Assembly (NCBI GenBank): GCA_946478965.1
Contig: CAMLDQ010000047.1
Location: 1 to 15,626, forward strand
Length of the DNA: 15,626 bases
Reading direction: 5' to 3'
DNA from: an uncultured Methylobacillus sp.
GTDB lineage: Bacteria > Pseudomonadota > Gammaproteobacteria > Burkholderiales > Methylophilaceae
Positions 1 to 10,565 of this stretch are shown in pieces. The notes beneath the pieces were generated by a model, which saw nothing but the letters and a program-made list of their open reading frames with translations, was not told the DNA's origin and did no database searches. Made by a program: the position numbers and the translations under genes. Numbering within the stretch: position 1 is the first letter of the stretch; each line of letters opens with the position of its first letter.

Positions 1-1747
<1,747 letters not shown>

Positions 1748-1748
<1 letters not shown>

Positions 1749-3175
1749 TGGGCAAGATTACCGGATTCCTCGAATATCAACGTCTATCCGAGGCCAATCT
1801 GCCCGTAAGCGAGCGGGTCAAGAATTACAAGGAGTTCGTGCTGCACCTGAGCGATGAAGACGCCAAGGTGCAAGGCGCGCGCTGCATGGATTGCGGCATC
1901 CCGTTCTGCATGAGCGGCTGCCCGGTCAACAACATCATTCCGGACTGGAACGACCTGGTCTATCGCCAGGACTGGAAGCGCGCGATCGAGGTCCTGCACT
2001 CGACCAACAACTTCCCGGACTTCACCGGCCGCATCTGTCCGGCGCCATGCGAAGCCGCATGTACGCTGAATATCAACGACGACGCGGTCGGCATCAAATC
2101 CATCGAGCACGCCATCATCGACAAGGCTTGGGAAAATGGCTGGGTCGAACCACGTATTCCGGAGCGCAAGACCGGCAAGAAGGTCGCCGTGATCGGCTCC
2201 GGCCCGGCTGGTATGGCGGCATCGCAGCAGTTGGCACGTGCCGGTCACGATGTCGTGCTGATGGAGAAGAACGACCGCATCGGCGGGCTGATGCGCTACG
2301 GTATCCCCGACTTCAAGTTCGAGAAGTGGCAGATCGACCGCCGCATGGAACAAATGGCGCAGGAGGGCGTTGAATTCCGCGTCAACCAGCACGTCGGTGA
2401 AAACGTGCAGGCAGCGGACATCCTCAAGGACTTCGACGCGGTGGTACTGGCCGCCGGCGCCGAGCTGCCGCGCGATCTGCCGGTGCCTGGCCGCGAACTG
2501 GCCGGCATCCATTTCGCGATGGAATTCCTCACCCAGCAGAACAAGGTCAACGCCGGCGACGCCATTGCCGACCAGATCAAGGCTACCGGCAAGCACGTCG
2601 TCGTCATCGGCGGCGGCGACACCGGCTCCGACTGCGTGGGTACGTCCAATCGCCACGGCGCGGCTTCGATCGCGCAATTCGAAATCATGCCGCAGCCACC
2701 GGTCCAGGAAAACCGCGAATTGACCTGGCCCAACTGGCCGATCAAGCTGCGCACTTCCAGCTCGCATGAGGAAGGCTGCGACCGCGACTGGGCCGTGGTG
2801 ACCAAGCGCTTCGAGGGCGAGAACGGCCGCGTCACCAAGCTGATCGCCGCGCGCGTGGAGTGGAAAGACGGCAAGATGGTCGAAGTGCCTGACTCGGAAT
2901 TCGAAATGAAGGCCGACTTGGTGCTGCTGGCGATGGGTTTCGTCAGCCCTGTGCAGAAGCTGCTCGATGCCTTCGGCGTGGAGAAGGATGCCCGCAACAA
3001 CGCCAAGGCGACCACAGATGGCGATGGCTGTTATGCCACCTCCGTGCCCAAGGTGTTCGCCGCCGGCGATGTGCGCCGCGGCCAGTCGCTGGTGGTATGG
3101 GCTATCCGCGAAGGCCGTCAATGCGCACGCGAAGTCGATGCGTTCCTGATGGGCGAATCGGAACTGCCCCGCTAA
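1748..3175 (+). CDS. gltD: Glutamate synthase (NADPH) small subunit
   Basis: GltD is the NADPH-oxidising flavoprotein subunit that passes electrons through FAD and iron-sulfur clusters to GltB. The 475 residues match the usual length. The N-terminal domain has Cys46, Cys49, Cys54 and Cys58 ([14 protein letters not shown]) and Cys97, Cys101 and Cys105 (CPAPCEAAC), the ligand sets of two 4Fe-4S clusters. The FAD-binding GSGPAG motif is at residues 150-155, an NADPH-binding [11 protein letters not shown] motif lies in the middle, and the C-terminal FAD-contact segment [20 protein letters not shown] is intact. The ATG shares its A with the gltB TAA, and GGAGG at 1736-1740 gives a well-spaced ribosome site, so the start is secure. 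The gene is followed by a strong hairpin terminator, making it the last gene of the gltBD transcript. Confidence 0.98.
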
Positions 3176-3193
3176 CCGCAATGGACCCGCAAG

Positions 3194-3243
3194 ACGCCAA
3201 GCGCGCCAGGATTCGAGAACTCCCTGGTCGCTTGGCGTTTTTT
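3194..3243 (+). terminator. Rho-independent terminator after gltD
   Basis: A 10-bp perfect stem (ACGCCAAGCG at 3194-3203 with CGCTTGGCGT at 3229-3238) is extended inward by a second 5-bp stem (CCAGG 3206-3210 with CCTGG 3223-3227). It is followed at once by a run of six T (3238-3243). This is a classic intrinsic terminator for gltBD. It ends only 15 bp before the hemE start codon. Confidence 0.9.
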
Positions 3244-3258
3244 ATTGAGTAAAAATAA

Positions 3259-4326
3259 ATGACGCACCTTAAGAACGATACCTTCCTGCGCGCGCTGATG
3301 CGCCAACCCACCGAATACACCCCCGTCTGGATGATGCGCCAAGCGGGCCGCTATCTGCCGGAATATAACGAGACGCGCAAACGCGCCGGCAGCTTTCTCG
3401 GCTTGTGCAAGAGTCCGGACTTCGCCACGGAAGTGACGCTGCAACCGCTGGCGCGCTATCCGCTCGATGCCGCGATCCTGTTCTCGGACATCCTGACCGT
3501 ACCCGACGCGATGGGACTCGGGCTCTATTTCGCCGAAGGCGAAGGGCCCAAGTTCGAGCGTCCGCTGCGCAATGAATGGGAAATCCGCGACCTGATCGTC
3601 CCGGACCCGGCCGAGCACCTGGCTTACGTCATTGATGCCGTCGCCAGCATTCGCAAGGCGCTGGCCGGTTCCGTGCCGTTGATCGGTTTTTCCGGCAGCC
3701 CTTGGACCCTCGCCACCTACATGGTGGAAGGCCAGGGCGGCACCGATTTCCTGATCATCAAGAAAATGGCCTATGAACGGCCCGACCTGCTGCACCATAT
3801 CCTGACTGTCACCGCGCAAGCCGTGACGCGTTACCTGAATGCGCAGATCGAAGCCGGTGCACAGGCCGTGATGATCTTCGATTCCTGGGGTGGCGCGCTT
3901 TCGCACGCGGCCTACAAGGAATTTTCACTGGCCTACATGGAGCAAATCGTCTCCGGGCTGATACGCGACCGCGAAGGCCGTATCGTTCCGCGTATCGTGT
4001 TCACCAAGGGCGGCGGCCTCTGGCTGGAAGCCATAGCCGATATCGGCGCGGATGCCCTTGGCCTCGACTGGACCATCGATATCGGCGAAGCGCGCAAGCG
4101 TGTCGGCCACAAGGTAGCGCTGCAGGGCAACTTCGATCCGGCCATTCTGCTCGCCACGCCGCAAGCCATCGAGCACGAAGTCGGCAACATCCTGGCCAGT
4201 TATGGCGCTGGCAGCGGACATGTATTCAACCTGGGACACGGCATTACCCAATTCACGCCGCCGGAAAATGCCGGAGTTCTCATCGAGGCCGTTCACCGCC
4301 TCAGCCGGCAGTACCACGCTGACTGA
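3259..4326 (+). CDS. hemE: Uroporphyrinogen III decarboxylase
   Basis: HemE removes the four acetate carboxyl groups of uroporphyrinogen III to give coproporphyrinogen III in cytoplasmic heme biosynthesis. The 355-residue length is typical. The N-terminal signature [15 protein letters not shown] (residues 22-36) supplies the substrate-binding arginines Arg27 and Arg31. [12 protein letters not shown] contains the key aspartate Asp77. [16 protein letters not shown] and the C-terminal NLGHGI motif are also present. The chosen ATG has only a weak ribosome site (GAG at 3247-3249, 9 bp upstream), but the N-terminus begins as the family normally does. The gene sits alone between the gltD terminator and convergent priA. 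I see no convincing -35/-10 pair in the 15 bp after the terminator, so it may use a promoter within gltD's end or rely on read-through. Confidence 0.98.
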   Translation: MTHLKNDTFLRALMRQPTEYTPVWMMRQAGRYLPEYNETRKRAGSFLGLCKSPDFATEVTLQPLARYPLDAAILFSDILTVPDAMGLGLYFAEGEGPKFERPLRNEWEIRDLIVPDPAEHLAYVIDAVASIRKALAGSVPLIGFSGSPWTLATYMVEGQGGTDFLIIKKMAYERPDLLHHILTVTAQAVTRYLNAQIEAGAQAVMIFDSWGGALSHAAYKEFSLAYMEQIVSGLIRDREGRIVPRIVFTKGGGLWLEAIADIGADALGLDWTIDIGEARKRVGHKVALQGNFDPAILLATPQAIEHEVGNILASYGAGSGHVFNLGHGITQFTPPENAGVLIEAVHRLSRQYHAD

Positions 4327-4487
4327 GCGCCTATTTCAAGTAAGTTTATTCCCTCGCGTTGAGTTTGGGCGCGAATGGATGCAAGGCGCGTGATGAGCGG
4401 CGTAGTCATTCTCCACAAGCAGGCGCAACGCGGCAATACGCCTTGCAGCCTTGCGGCACGAAGGATGAACACTCCTGTAATTGGCTG
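4327..4487. repeat. Structured intergenic segment between hemE and priA, possible dispersed repeat
   Basis: This 161-bp gap between two convergent genes holds no credible gene. It contains the inverted repeat TGCAAGGCG (4380-4388) / CGCCTTGCA (4439-4447) with about 50 bp between the arms. A competing pair, GGCGTA (4399-4404) / TACGCC (4437-4442), shares bases with the right arm. No T run follows either structure, so it is not a standard intrinsic terminator. Both strands stay open in some frame, and the block from about 4365 to 4480 resembles dispersed intergenic repeats I associate with beta- and gammaproteobacterial genomes. That resemblance is an impression and was not searched. Confidence 0.35.
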
Positions 4488-6674
4488 CTAATACTCCAGC
4501 GGATCGACATCCACCGACCAGCGTACCTTGCCGCCCTGCGGCAGGTCGCGCAGGACGGCAACCCAGACTTGCAGAAAACGCTGCAGCGCTTGCCGTGAAG
4601 ATGCTTGTATCAGTAGCTGCTCACGCTCCATCCCTTTCAGGCGCTCCATTTGCGGCCGCAACGGGTCGTACACCGTCACGTCATGCTGCAACCGCCTGGC
4701 ATGGGCCGTCGCCTGCAGCATGAAGGTCCGTACCGGCTCATAGGCCGTCGCCTCGGCACGCAGCAATGCCTCATGGCAATAAGGCGGGAAATGCGTTAGC
4801 TGGCGCTCGTCGAGCAGCCCCTGGGCAAACTCGGCAAAATCGTGGCGCTGCAGCGCATGGAACAGGGGATGGTCGGGGAAGTTGGTCTGGATCAGCACCT
4901 CACCTGGTTTTTCGGCGCGACCGGCACGGCCGGCCACCTGCATTAGCTGCGCGAACAAACGCTCCGCGGCCCGAAAATCCGGGCTGAATAGGGCACTGTC
5001 ACTATCCACCACGGCCACCAGGGTAAGATTGGGAAAGTCGTGCCCCTTGGCGAGCATTTGCGTGCCGACCAGGATATCGACCTCATTGGCATGCACCCGC
5101 GCGGTCATTTCCTTCACGGCGTGCTTGCGGCGCATGCTGTCGCGGTCCACGCGCAGTATGCGCGCCTGCGGAAAATGCCGCGCGAGCACCTCTTCCAGCC
5201 GCTGCGTGCCATGACCTGTCGGATGCAGGTCCGGGTTGCCGCAACCCGGGCATTGCGGCGTGATGCGCTGCTCGTGCCCGCAATGGTGGCAGCGCAGCCG
5301 TTTTTCCCGCAGGTGCACCACCAGTCGCGCAGAGCAACGCGTGCATGGCGCCACCCAACCGCAGGCGCTGCACAGCAGCACCGGGGAATAGCCGCGCCGG
5401 TTGATGAACAGCAGGCTTTGTTCGCCACGTTCCAGCCGCTCTCGCAATGCGGCCAACAGGCTGACCGATAACCCGTCCTGCGGAGGCTGCAAGCGGGTGT
5501 CCAAGCATCGGATGGCTGGCAATGCAGCGCTGGAAACAGCGCGCTGCTTGAGTTCAAGCAGCCGATAGCGGCCGCTCTTTGCGTTATGCCAGCTTTCCAG
5601 TGAAGGGGTGGCGGAACCCAGCAGAATTGGCACATTCGCCATCTTGGCGCGAACGATTGCAATATCACGCGCCGAGTAACGCATGCCATCCTGCTGCTTG
5701 TAGGAAGCATCGTGCTCCTCGTCCACGATCACGACAACCGGCCTTGCCAATGGCGTGAATACGGCCAGCCGGGTACCGATCACGATACCGGCCTCGCCGT
5801 TCTGCGCACGCAGCCACCCATGCAAGCGCTCACTCTCGTTCATTTGGCTGTGCAGCATGACTATGGTCAGCTGTGGAAAGCGTGCCCGGAAACGGGCTTC
5901 CAGCTGTGGCGTGAGATTGATTTCTGGCACCAGCACCAGAGCCTGCCCATTGCTGTCCTGCAAAAACTGTTGCAGTAGCTGCATATAGACTTCGGTCTTG
6001 CCGCTGCCGGTGATCCCGTGCAGCAGGCTGACGGAAAAGTCACGGCCCGCGGCCAGCAGGCTGTCCAGGGCGCGCTGCTGCTCAGGATTGAGCGGCGGCA
6101 TGGCTTTCGAGCTGTCGGCAGCCCGAATATCCGCCTCGATGGCGACGGATTCCACCCAGCCTTTGTCCTGCCACTGGCGAATTACCGGCCGCCAGCTACT
6201 GGCGATGGCCCTGAGCGCAGGTTCGGCAAGTTTCTGCGACTCTCGCAGGGCACGATGCAGTTTCTGCTGCACAACGGCCCGTGAAGGCAGCGCATGCTCC
6301 GCCGTAATGCCGGCTGCCGTCAGGCGGTAGCCGGCATTACGCGGCAACAGGGCTGGCACGCCTTCGCGCAGGCGGGAGGGCAGGGCATTGAGGATGGATT
6401 GCCCGAGCGGATAATGATAATAATCGGCGCAGAACCGCAACAGCCGCAACGACGCCTCCGGCAGCGGGACTTCTTCGACAAAGGCGCGCACTATGGATTT
6501 CAGCTTGTCATCTTTCATCTCGCTGACGGCGGCACGTTCGATGACGATACCGACGATCTGGCGCTTCCCGAATGGCACCAGCACGCGTTGCCCGACGCGT
6601 GCACCGCTATCGGTGTCCAGATAATCGAAAAGCCTGTCCAGGGGAATATCGAGCGCGACGCGCAGAATTGTCAT
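4488..6674 (-). CDS. priA: Primosomal replication restart helicase PriA
   Basis: PriA is the superfamily-2 3'-to-5' DNA helicase that recognises stalled or repaired forks and starts reloading of DnaB. The 728 residues match the full-length family. From the N-terminus there is the 3'-end-binding region (RVALDIPLDRLFDYL), Walker A GITGSGKTE (220-228), the DEEH box (318-321), GSATPSLES, and a zinc-binding insertion with all eight cysteines (435, 438, 444, 447, 462, 465, 475, 478). The C-terminal helicase motifs GTQMLAKGHDFP and QVAGRAGRAEKPGEVLIQT follow. Nothing looks damaged. The ATG at 6674 is preceded by no obvious Shine-Dalgarno sequence. The gene is divergent from argS with 71 bp between the start codons and convergent with hemE. 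Confidence 0.98.
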   Translation of the reverse strand: MTILRVALDIPLDRLFDYLDTDSGARVGQRVLVPFGKRQIVGIVIERAAVSEMKDDKLKSIVRAFVEEVPLPEASLRLLRFCADYYHYPLGQSILNALPSRLREGVPALLPRNAGYRLTAAGITAEHALPSRAVVQQKLHRALRESQKLAEPALRAIASSWRPVIRQWQDKGWVESVAIEADIRAADSSKAMPPLNPEQQRALDSLLAAGRDFSVSLLHGITGSGKTEVYMQLLQQFLQDSNGQALVLVPEINLTPQLEARFRARFPQLTIVMLHSQMNESERLHGWLRAQNGEAGIVIGTRLAVFTPLARPVVVIVDEEHDASYKQQDGMRYSARDIAIVRAKMANVPILLGSATPSLESWHNAKSGRYRLLELKQRAVSSAALPAIRCLDTRLQPPQDGLSVSLLAALRERLERGEQSLLFINRRGYSPVLLCSACGWVAPCTRCSARLVVHLREKRLRCHHCGHEQRITPQCPGCGNPDLHPTGHGTQRLEEVLARHFPQARILRVDRDSMRRKHAVKEMTARVHANEVDILVGTQMLAKGHDFPNLTLVAVVDSDSALFSPDFRAAERLFAQLMQVAGRAGRAEKPGEVLIQTNFPDHPLFHALQRHDFAEFAQGLLDERQLTHFPPYCHEALLRAEATAYEPVRTFMLQATAHARRLQHDVTVYDPLRPQMERLKGMEREQLLIQASSRQALQRFLQVWVAVLRDLPQGGKVRWSVDVDPLEY

Positions 6675-6689
6675 CGTTGTCAGTCAGAT

Positions 6690-6728
6690 AAGCGTTATTG
6701 TCGGGAACCCGCTAAAATAACGCTTTTT
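6690..6728. promoter_or_regulatory. Inverted repeat with T run in the priA-argS divergent region
   Basis: The 71 bp between the divergent starts of priA and argS (6675-6745) contain a 10-bp perfect inverted repeat, AAGCGTTATT (6690-6699) / AATAACGCTT (6716-6725). A smaller GC stem, CGGG/CCCG (6702-6711), nests inside it, and five T (6724-6728) end the structure. On the plus strand this looks like a terminator or attenuator 17 bp before the argS start codon; as DNA it could equally be an operator. TAAAAT at 6713-6718 is a -10-like hexamer, but no good -35 is spaced correctly from it. Confidence 0.4.
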
Positions 6729-6745
6729 CAATCCAAAGAATCGTT

Positions 6746-8404
6746 TTGAAAGCACATCTTACCGAATTACTGCAGCAGGCGGTCAATACTGTGGCGCCGG
6801 AACTGGACACGCTGGATATCCAGCTGGAACGGCCCAAATCCGCGGATCATGGCGATTTCGCCAGCAACCTGGCGATGACGCTGGCACGCACACTGAGGCA
6901 GAATCCGCGGGCGCTTGCGGAGAGCCTGATCAAGGCACTGCCGGCTTCGCCTCTCGTAGCCAAAACGGAAATCGCCGGCGCCGGCTTCATCAACTTTTTC
7001 CTCAGCCCGGCGGCAAAATCCGCCGTAGTCACAACGATACTCCAGCAGGGCACCGACTTCGGCCGCAGCAATCAAGGGCAGGGCCGTAAAATCCAGGTGG
7101 AATTCGTGTCCGCCAATCCGACCGGTCCGCTGCATGTCGGCCATGGCCGGGGAGCCGCGGTCGGTGATTGCCTGTGCCGCCTGCTGCAAGCGACTGGCTG
7201 GGACGTCACGCGCGAGTTTTACTACAACGATGCCGGCCAACAGATTGACAACCTGACCCTTTCGGTCCAACTGCGCTGCAAGGGCATCGGCCCGGACAAT
7301 CCTGCCTGGCCGGAAGACGGTTATCGTGGCGATTACATTACCGACGTCGCCAATGCTTACATGGCCAAGCTCACGATCGATGCCGAGGACCAGCACATCG
7401 TCGGCAAGGGCGACCCCAACGATACCGAAGCGATCCGGCATTTCGCCGTTGCCTATTTGCGTCGTGAGCAGGATCTGGACCTGAAGGCCTTCTGCGTGCA
7501 CTTCGACGTGTTTTCGCTGGAATCTTCGCTCTACACCTCGGGCAAAGTGGAAGAAACCGTCAAGCAGCTCATCGCCAGCGGCCACACTTACGAGCAGGAC
7601 GATGCGCTGTGGCTGCGCACTACCGGATTCGGCGACGACAAGGACCGGGTCATGCGCAAACGCGAAGGCGGTTATACCTACTTCGTGCCGGACGTGGCCT
7701 ACCACAAGGACAAATGGCAACGCGGCTTCACACGCGTCATCAACGAGCAGGGAGCCGATCACCACAGCACGATCACACGCGTGCGCGCCGGACTGCAGGC
7801 GTTGAACATGGGTATCCCCGAAGGCTGGCCCGACTATGTGCTGCACCAGATGGTGACCGTCATGCGCGGAGGCGAGGAAGTGAAAATCTCGAAACGCGCC
7901 GGCAGCTATGTCACGCTGCGCGACCTCATCGAAGAAGTCGGCTGCGACGCCACCCGCTATTTTCTCGCCGCGCGCCGCGCTGACTCGCAACTGGTGTTCG
8001 ATATCGATCTGGCACGCGCGCAAACCAACGATAATCCGGTCTACTACATCCAGTACGCTCACGCCCGTATCTGCAGCGTACTGGAGCAATGGGGCGGCAA
8101 CCCCACCGCGCTGGCCGGAATCGACTTGTCGCCGCTGCAAAGTGGCCATGAACAGGCAATGCTGCAACGCCTTTCCGAATTCCCGGAAACCGTCGCCACC
8201 GCGGCACAGGAACTTGCGCCGCACTTGATTGCCTACTACCTGAAGGATTTGGCCGGCGACCTGCACAGTTACTACAATGCCGAGAAATTCCTGGTCGAGG
8301 ACGACGCGGTAAAGCTGGCCCGTCTGGCCTTGATCAGCGCCACCCGCTATGTCCTGCAAGGCGGACTGCAACTGCTCGGAGTCCAGGCTCCGGAAAAAAT
8401 GTAA
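6746..8404 (+). CDS. argS: Arginyl-tRNA synthetase
   Basis: ArgS charges tRNA-Arg with arginine. The protein is 552 residues, a normal length. The N-terminal Add-1 domain ([18 protein letters not shown]) is followed by the class I HIGH-type motif HVGHGRG (130-136) after [11 protein letters not shown], and by the KMSKS-type loop [12 protein letters not shown] (380-391). The C-terminal anticodon-binding helical domain includes [13 protein letters not shown] and ends in [16 protein letters not shown]. The start codon is TTG at 6746. An in-frame stop lies at 6713-6715 with no ATG or GTG between it and the TTG, and the peptide from the TTG reads like a normal ArgS N-terminus. The ribosome site is weak (AAAGAA around 6735-6740). 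The gene heads a plus-strand cluster with the SPOR gene 10 bp downstream. Confidence 0.97.
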   Translation: MKAHLTELLQQAVNTVAPELDTLDIQLERPKSADHGDFASNLAMTLARTLRQNPRALAESLIKALPASPLVAKTEIAGAGFINFFLSPAAKSAVVTTILQQGTDFGRSNQGQGRKIQVEFVSANPTGPLHVGHGRGAAVGDCLCRLLQATGWDVTREFYYNDAGQQIDNLTLSVQLRCKGIGPDNPAWPEDGYRGDYITDVANAYMAKLTIDAEDQHIVGKGDPNDTEAIRHFAVAYLRREQDLDLKAFCVHFDVFSLESSLYTSGKVEETVKQLIASGHTYEQDDALWLRTTGFGDDKDRVMRKREGGYTYFVPDVAYHKDKWQRGFTRVINEQGADHHSTITRVRAGLQALNMGIPEGWPDYVLHQMVTVMRGGEEVKISKRAGSYVTLRDLIEEVGCDATRYFLAARRADSQLVFDIDLARAQTNDNPVYYIQYAHARICSVLEQWGGNPTALAGIDLSPLQSGHEQAMLQRLSEFPETVATAAQELAPHLIAYYLKDLAGDLHSYYNAEKFLVEDDAVKLARLALISATRYVLQGGLQLLGVQAPEKM

Positions 8405-8414
8405 GTGAGAAAAA

Positions 8415-9044
8415 ATGACCCGCGACTATAAACCCGCCTCCAAACAAAAACCCGCTGGCAAAAGCAATGCCTTCATTTCCGGCCTGCTGGTCGGCCTGCT
8501 GATCGGCATCGGCTTGTCGGTTGGCGTTGCCGTATTCGTGACGGACGGCGGCAGTGCTTTCGTCAAACGCGAATCGGCACAGCCGGAGCCCTTGCCCGCG
8601 CCGCAAGGCAAGAGCAGCGGCGCCACGAGCACGTCCAACCCCGACGCAAACTCGTCGCAGGATCAGCCGGCCGCGAACCGCTTCGATTTCTACAAGATTC
8701 TGCCGGGCACCGAAAACCAGACCGCCGAACAGCCCGTCAAGCCAAAGAACACCGAGATCGCGCCGCAACAGCCGGTTGCTCCAGCCGCCAACGAAACCTA
8801 TTACCTGCAGGTCGGTGCTTTCCAGACCGAGGAAGAAGCCGACAACATAAAGGCCAAGCTTGCGCTACTCGGTTTGGAGGCGGTCATCCAGACTGCCTCC
8901 GTAGGCGAAAAAGGCGTGGTGCATCGCGTGCGCGTTGGCCCCTACAGTGATCTGGACCAGATCGCCAAGGCCCGAACCGAGCTGGCCAAAAACGGCTTCA
9001 ATGCCGACCTTATCAAGACCCAAAACACTGTTCCCGACCAATAA
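8415..9044 (+). CDS. SPOR-domain, single-pass inner-membrane protein (FtsN-like)
   Basis: This 209-residue protein has a short basic cytoplasmic N-terminus, one transmembrane helix at about residues 20-42 (ISGLLVGLLIGIGLSVGVAV), a low-complexity linker rich in Pro, Gln, Ser and Ala, and a C-terminal SPOR domain at about 128-201 (YYLQVGAFQTEEEADNIKAK to NGFNADLIK). SPOR domains bind glycan strands lacking stem peptides, which concentrate at the division septum, so a cell-division or peptidoglycan-related role is likely. The linker segment NRFDFYKILPGTE (about 88-100) looks conserved in betaproteobacterial relatives from memory. The overall plan is that of FtsN, but SPOR proteins are numerous, so I do not assign the symbol. 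It lies between argS (10 bp) and dsbA (12 bp) and is probably co-transcribed with both. Confidence 0.92.
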   Translation: MTRDYKPASKQKPAGKSNAFISGLLVGLLIGIGLSVGVAVFVTDGGSAFVKRESAQPEPLPAPQGKSSGATSTSNPDANSSQDQPAANRFDFYKILPGTENQTAEQPVKPKNTEIAPQQPVAPAANETYYLQVGAFQTEEEADNIKAKLALLGLEAVIQTASVGEKGVVHRVRVGPYSDLDQIAKARTELAKNGFNADLIKTQNTVPDQ

Positions 9045-9056
9045 AGGAAAATTACC

Positions 9057-9689
9057 ATGAAGTCCATCCTCGCCGCCCTGTTGATGCTGGTTTCCAGCTT
9101 GGCCCTGGCCGAGCCGCAACTCGGTCTTGAATACCAGACTACACAGATGGCCATCCCGACCGACAATCCGGCCAAGGTCGAAGTGACCGAACTGTTCTGG
9201 TACGGTTGCCCGCATTGCTACCAGCTCGACCCTCAGTTGAACGTCTGGGTTAAAAAGCTGCCCGCAGACGTCACTTTCAACCGCGTACCCGGCATTCCCC
9301 GCCCGGACTGGGCGCCGGCCGCCAAGGCCTTCTACACCATGGAAGCTCTGGGGCTGATCGAAAAGCTGCATAGCGCTTTCTTCGATGCCATCCACAAACA
9401 GCGTGTGGTACGCCCGGACAACGATGCCGCGATCGAAGACTGGATTGCCAAGCAATCCGGCCTGGATCGTAAAAAAGTGGATGCGGAGTACAACTCCTTT
9501 TCGCTCAATACCAAGATGATGCGCGCCATGCAGATTTTCCGCGCCTCCGGCGCTACCGGCGTGCCGACGCTGATCATCGACGGCAAGTACATTACCTCCA
9601 GCACCATGGCTGGCGGCAACGATGCGATGCTGAAGGTCGCCGACCAACTGATCGCGAAGGCGCGCGCCGAAAAGGCCGCCAAGCACTAA
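9057..9689 (+). CDS. dsbA: Thiol:disulfide interchange protein DsbA (periplasmic)
   Basis: DsbA introduces disulfide bonds into exported proteins in the periplasm. The 210-residue product begins with a signal peptide (MKSILAALLMLVSSLALA), with likely cleavage after Ala18. The thioredoxin-type active site CPHC is at residues 51-54 in FWYGCPHCYQ, and the conserved cis-proline is Pro170 in GATGVPTLI. The helical insertion typical of DsbA lies between them. AAGGAAA at 9044-9050 is a good ribosome site 6 bp before the ATG. The stop codon overlaps the next gene's ATG (TAATG). No dsbB is visible in this window. Confidence 0.96.
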   Translation: MKSILAALLMLVSSLALAEPQLGLEYQTTQMAIPTDNPAKVEVTELFWYGCPHCYQLDPQLNVWVKKLPADVTFNRVPGIPRPDWAPAAKAFYTMEALGLIEKLHSAFFDAIHKQRVVRPDNDAAIEDWIAKQSGLDRKKVDAEYNSFSLNTKMMRAMQIFRASGATGVPTLIIDGKYITSSTMAGGNDAMLKVADQLIAKARAEKAAKH

Positions 9690-10492
9690 TGCTGGACTCG
9701 TCTGGCCATCCCAAACCCGCCGCCCGGCGGGTTTTTATTACCGGGGCTTCCAGCGGGATCGGTACCGCACTGGCTCGTTATTACGCTGCGCAAGGGGCCA
9801 CGCTCGGCTTGCTCGCGCGTCGTGGGGACGTTCTGATCGGCCTCGCTGCCAGTTTGCCCGTGCCGAGTTGTACGTATGCCGTTGATGTTCGGGATGCCGA
9901 GGCGATGCGCACGGCCGCATCCGATTTCATGCAGCGTTTTGGCGTGCCGGATATCGTGATCGCAAATGCCGGGGTCAGCCGCGGGACGCTGACAGAATGT
10001 GCGGAAGACCTGGCTGCATTCCGCGCCGTGATGGACATCAACGTGCTGGGCATGATGCACACCTTTCATCCCTTCATCGCCCCCATGCGTCAAGCCGGAA
10101 CAGGTCGCCTTGCCGGAATTGCCAGTGTCGCCGGACTGCGCGGCCTGCCAGGAGCAAGCGCCTACTCAGCTTCCAAGGCTGCTGCTATCAGTTATCTTGA
10201 AAGTTTGAGGGTGGAATTAGGAGGCTTGGGTATCAGCGTGACCACAATCTGTCCGGGCTACGTTCGGACGCCGATGACCGACGTAAACAGCTACCCGATG
10301 CCTTTCATGCTCGAAGCGGATGCGGCAGCCGCCAAAATGGCAGGTTTCATCGAAAAACGACGCCGCTATGTGATTCTGCCCTGGCAAATGGCCTTGGCCG
10401 GACGTTTGATCAAATGCCTTCCTGCCTGGCTGTGGGATTGGGCGATGAAACACGCACCACACAAACCGAGGCTCGATTGGGACTGGTTATAG
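9689..10492 (+). CDS. Short-chain dehydrogenase/reductase (SDR family), substrate unknown
   Basis: This is a classical SDR of 267 residues. It has the cofactor-binding TGASSGIG motif (18-25), the structural NAG motif (93-95 in VIANAGVSRGT), Asn118 in the alpha-4 helix, and the catalytic Ser146, Tyr159 and Lys163 (YSASK), followed by CPGYVRTPMT. ARR (43-45) after the second strand hints at NADP(H) preference, by inference. The C-terminal tail (LPAWLWDWAMKHAP) is hydrophobic and might associate with membrane, but no clear helix is present. It is a complete, probably active enzyme; the substrate cannot be read from sequence. The ATG overlaps the dsbA stop by one base, so its translation is probably coupled to dsbA. 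Its own Shine-Dalgarno sequence is weak. Confidence 0.93.
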   Translation: MLDSSGHPKPAARRVFITGASSGIGTALARYYAAQGATLGLLARRGDVLIGLAASLPVPSCTYAVDVRDAEAMRTAASDFMQRFGVPDIVIANAGVSRGTLTECAEDLAAFRAVMDINVLGMMHTFHPFIAPMRQAGTGRLAGIASVAGLRGLPGASAYSASKAAAISYLESLRVELGGLGISVTTICPGYVRTPMTDVNSYPMPFMLEADAAAAKMAGFIEKRRRYVILPWQMALAGRLIKCLPAWLWDWAMKHAPHKPRLDWDWL

Positions 10493-10503
10493 CGTTTATC
10501 GGT

Positions 10504-10528
10504 TGCTTCATGCAAAGAGCATGAAGCA
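10504..10528. terminator. Hairpin between convergent genes, likely bidirectional terminator
   Basis: A perfect 10-bp stem (TGCTTCATGC / GCATGAAGCA) with a 5-base loop (AAAGA) sits between the ends of the SDR gene and the parA-like gene. It is symmetric, so it forms on both transcripts, but neither strand has the T run of a classic intrinsic terminator. A second small palindrome, GCAGGC-A-GCCTGC, follows at 10535-10547. Position between convergent genes supports a transcript-end role; the missing T run keeps confidence moderate. Confidence 0.5.
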
Positions 10529-10565
10529 CACTACGCAGGCAGCCTGCAGTTCACCGCCAGTTACT

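Noticed and set aside
7883..7897. KISKR in place of KMSK in ArgS as a defective catalytic loop
   Set aside because: Arginyl-tRNA synthetases tolerate variation in this motif, and the surrounding sequence is fully conserved in style.
6767..8371. 534-codon open frame antisense to argS
   Set aside because: Same effect: no recognisable domain, and it lies fully inside a conserved synthetase gene.
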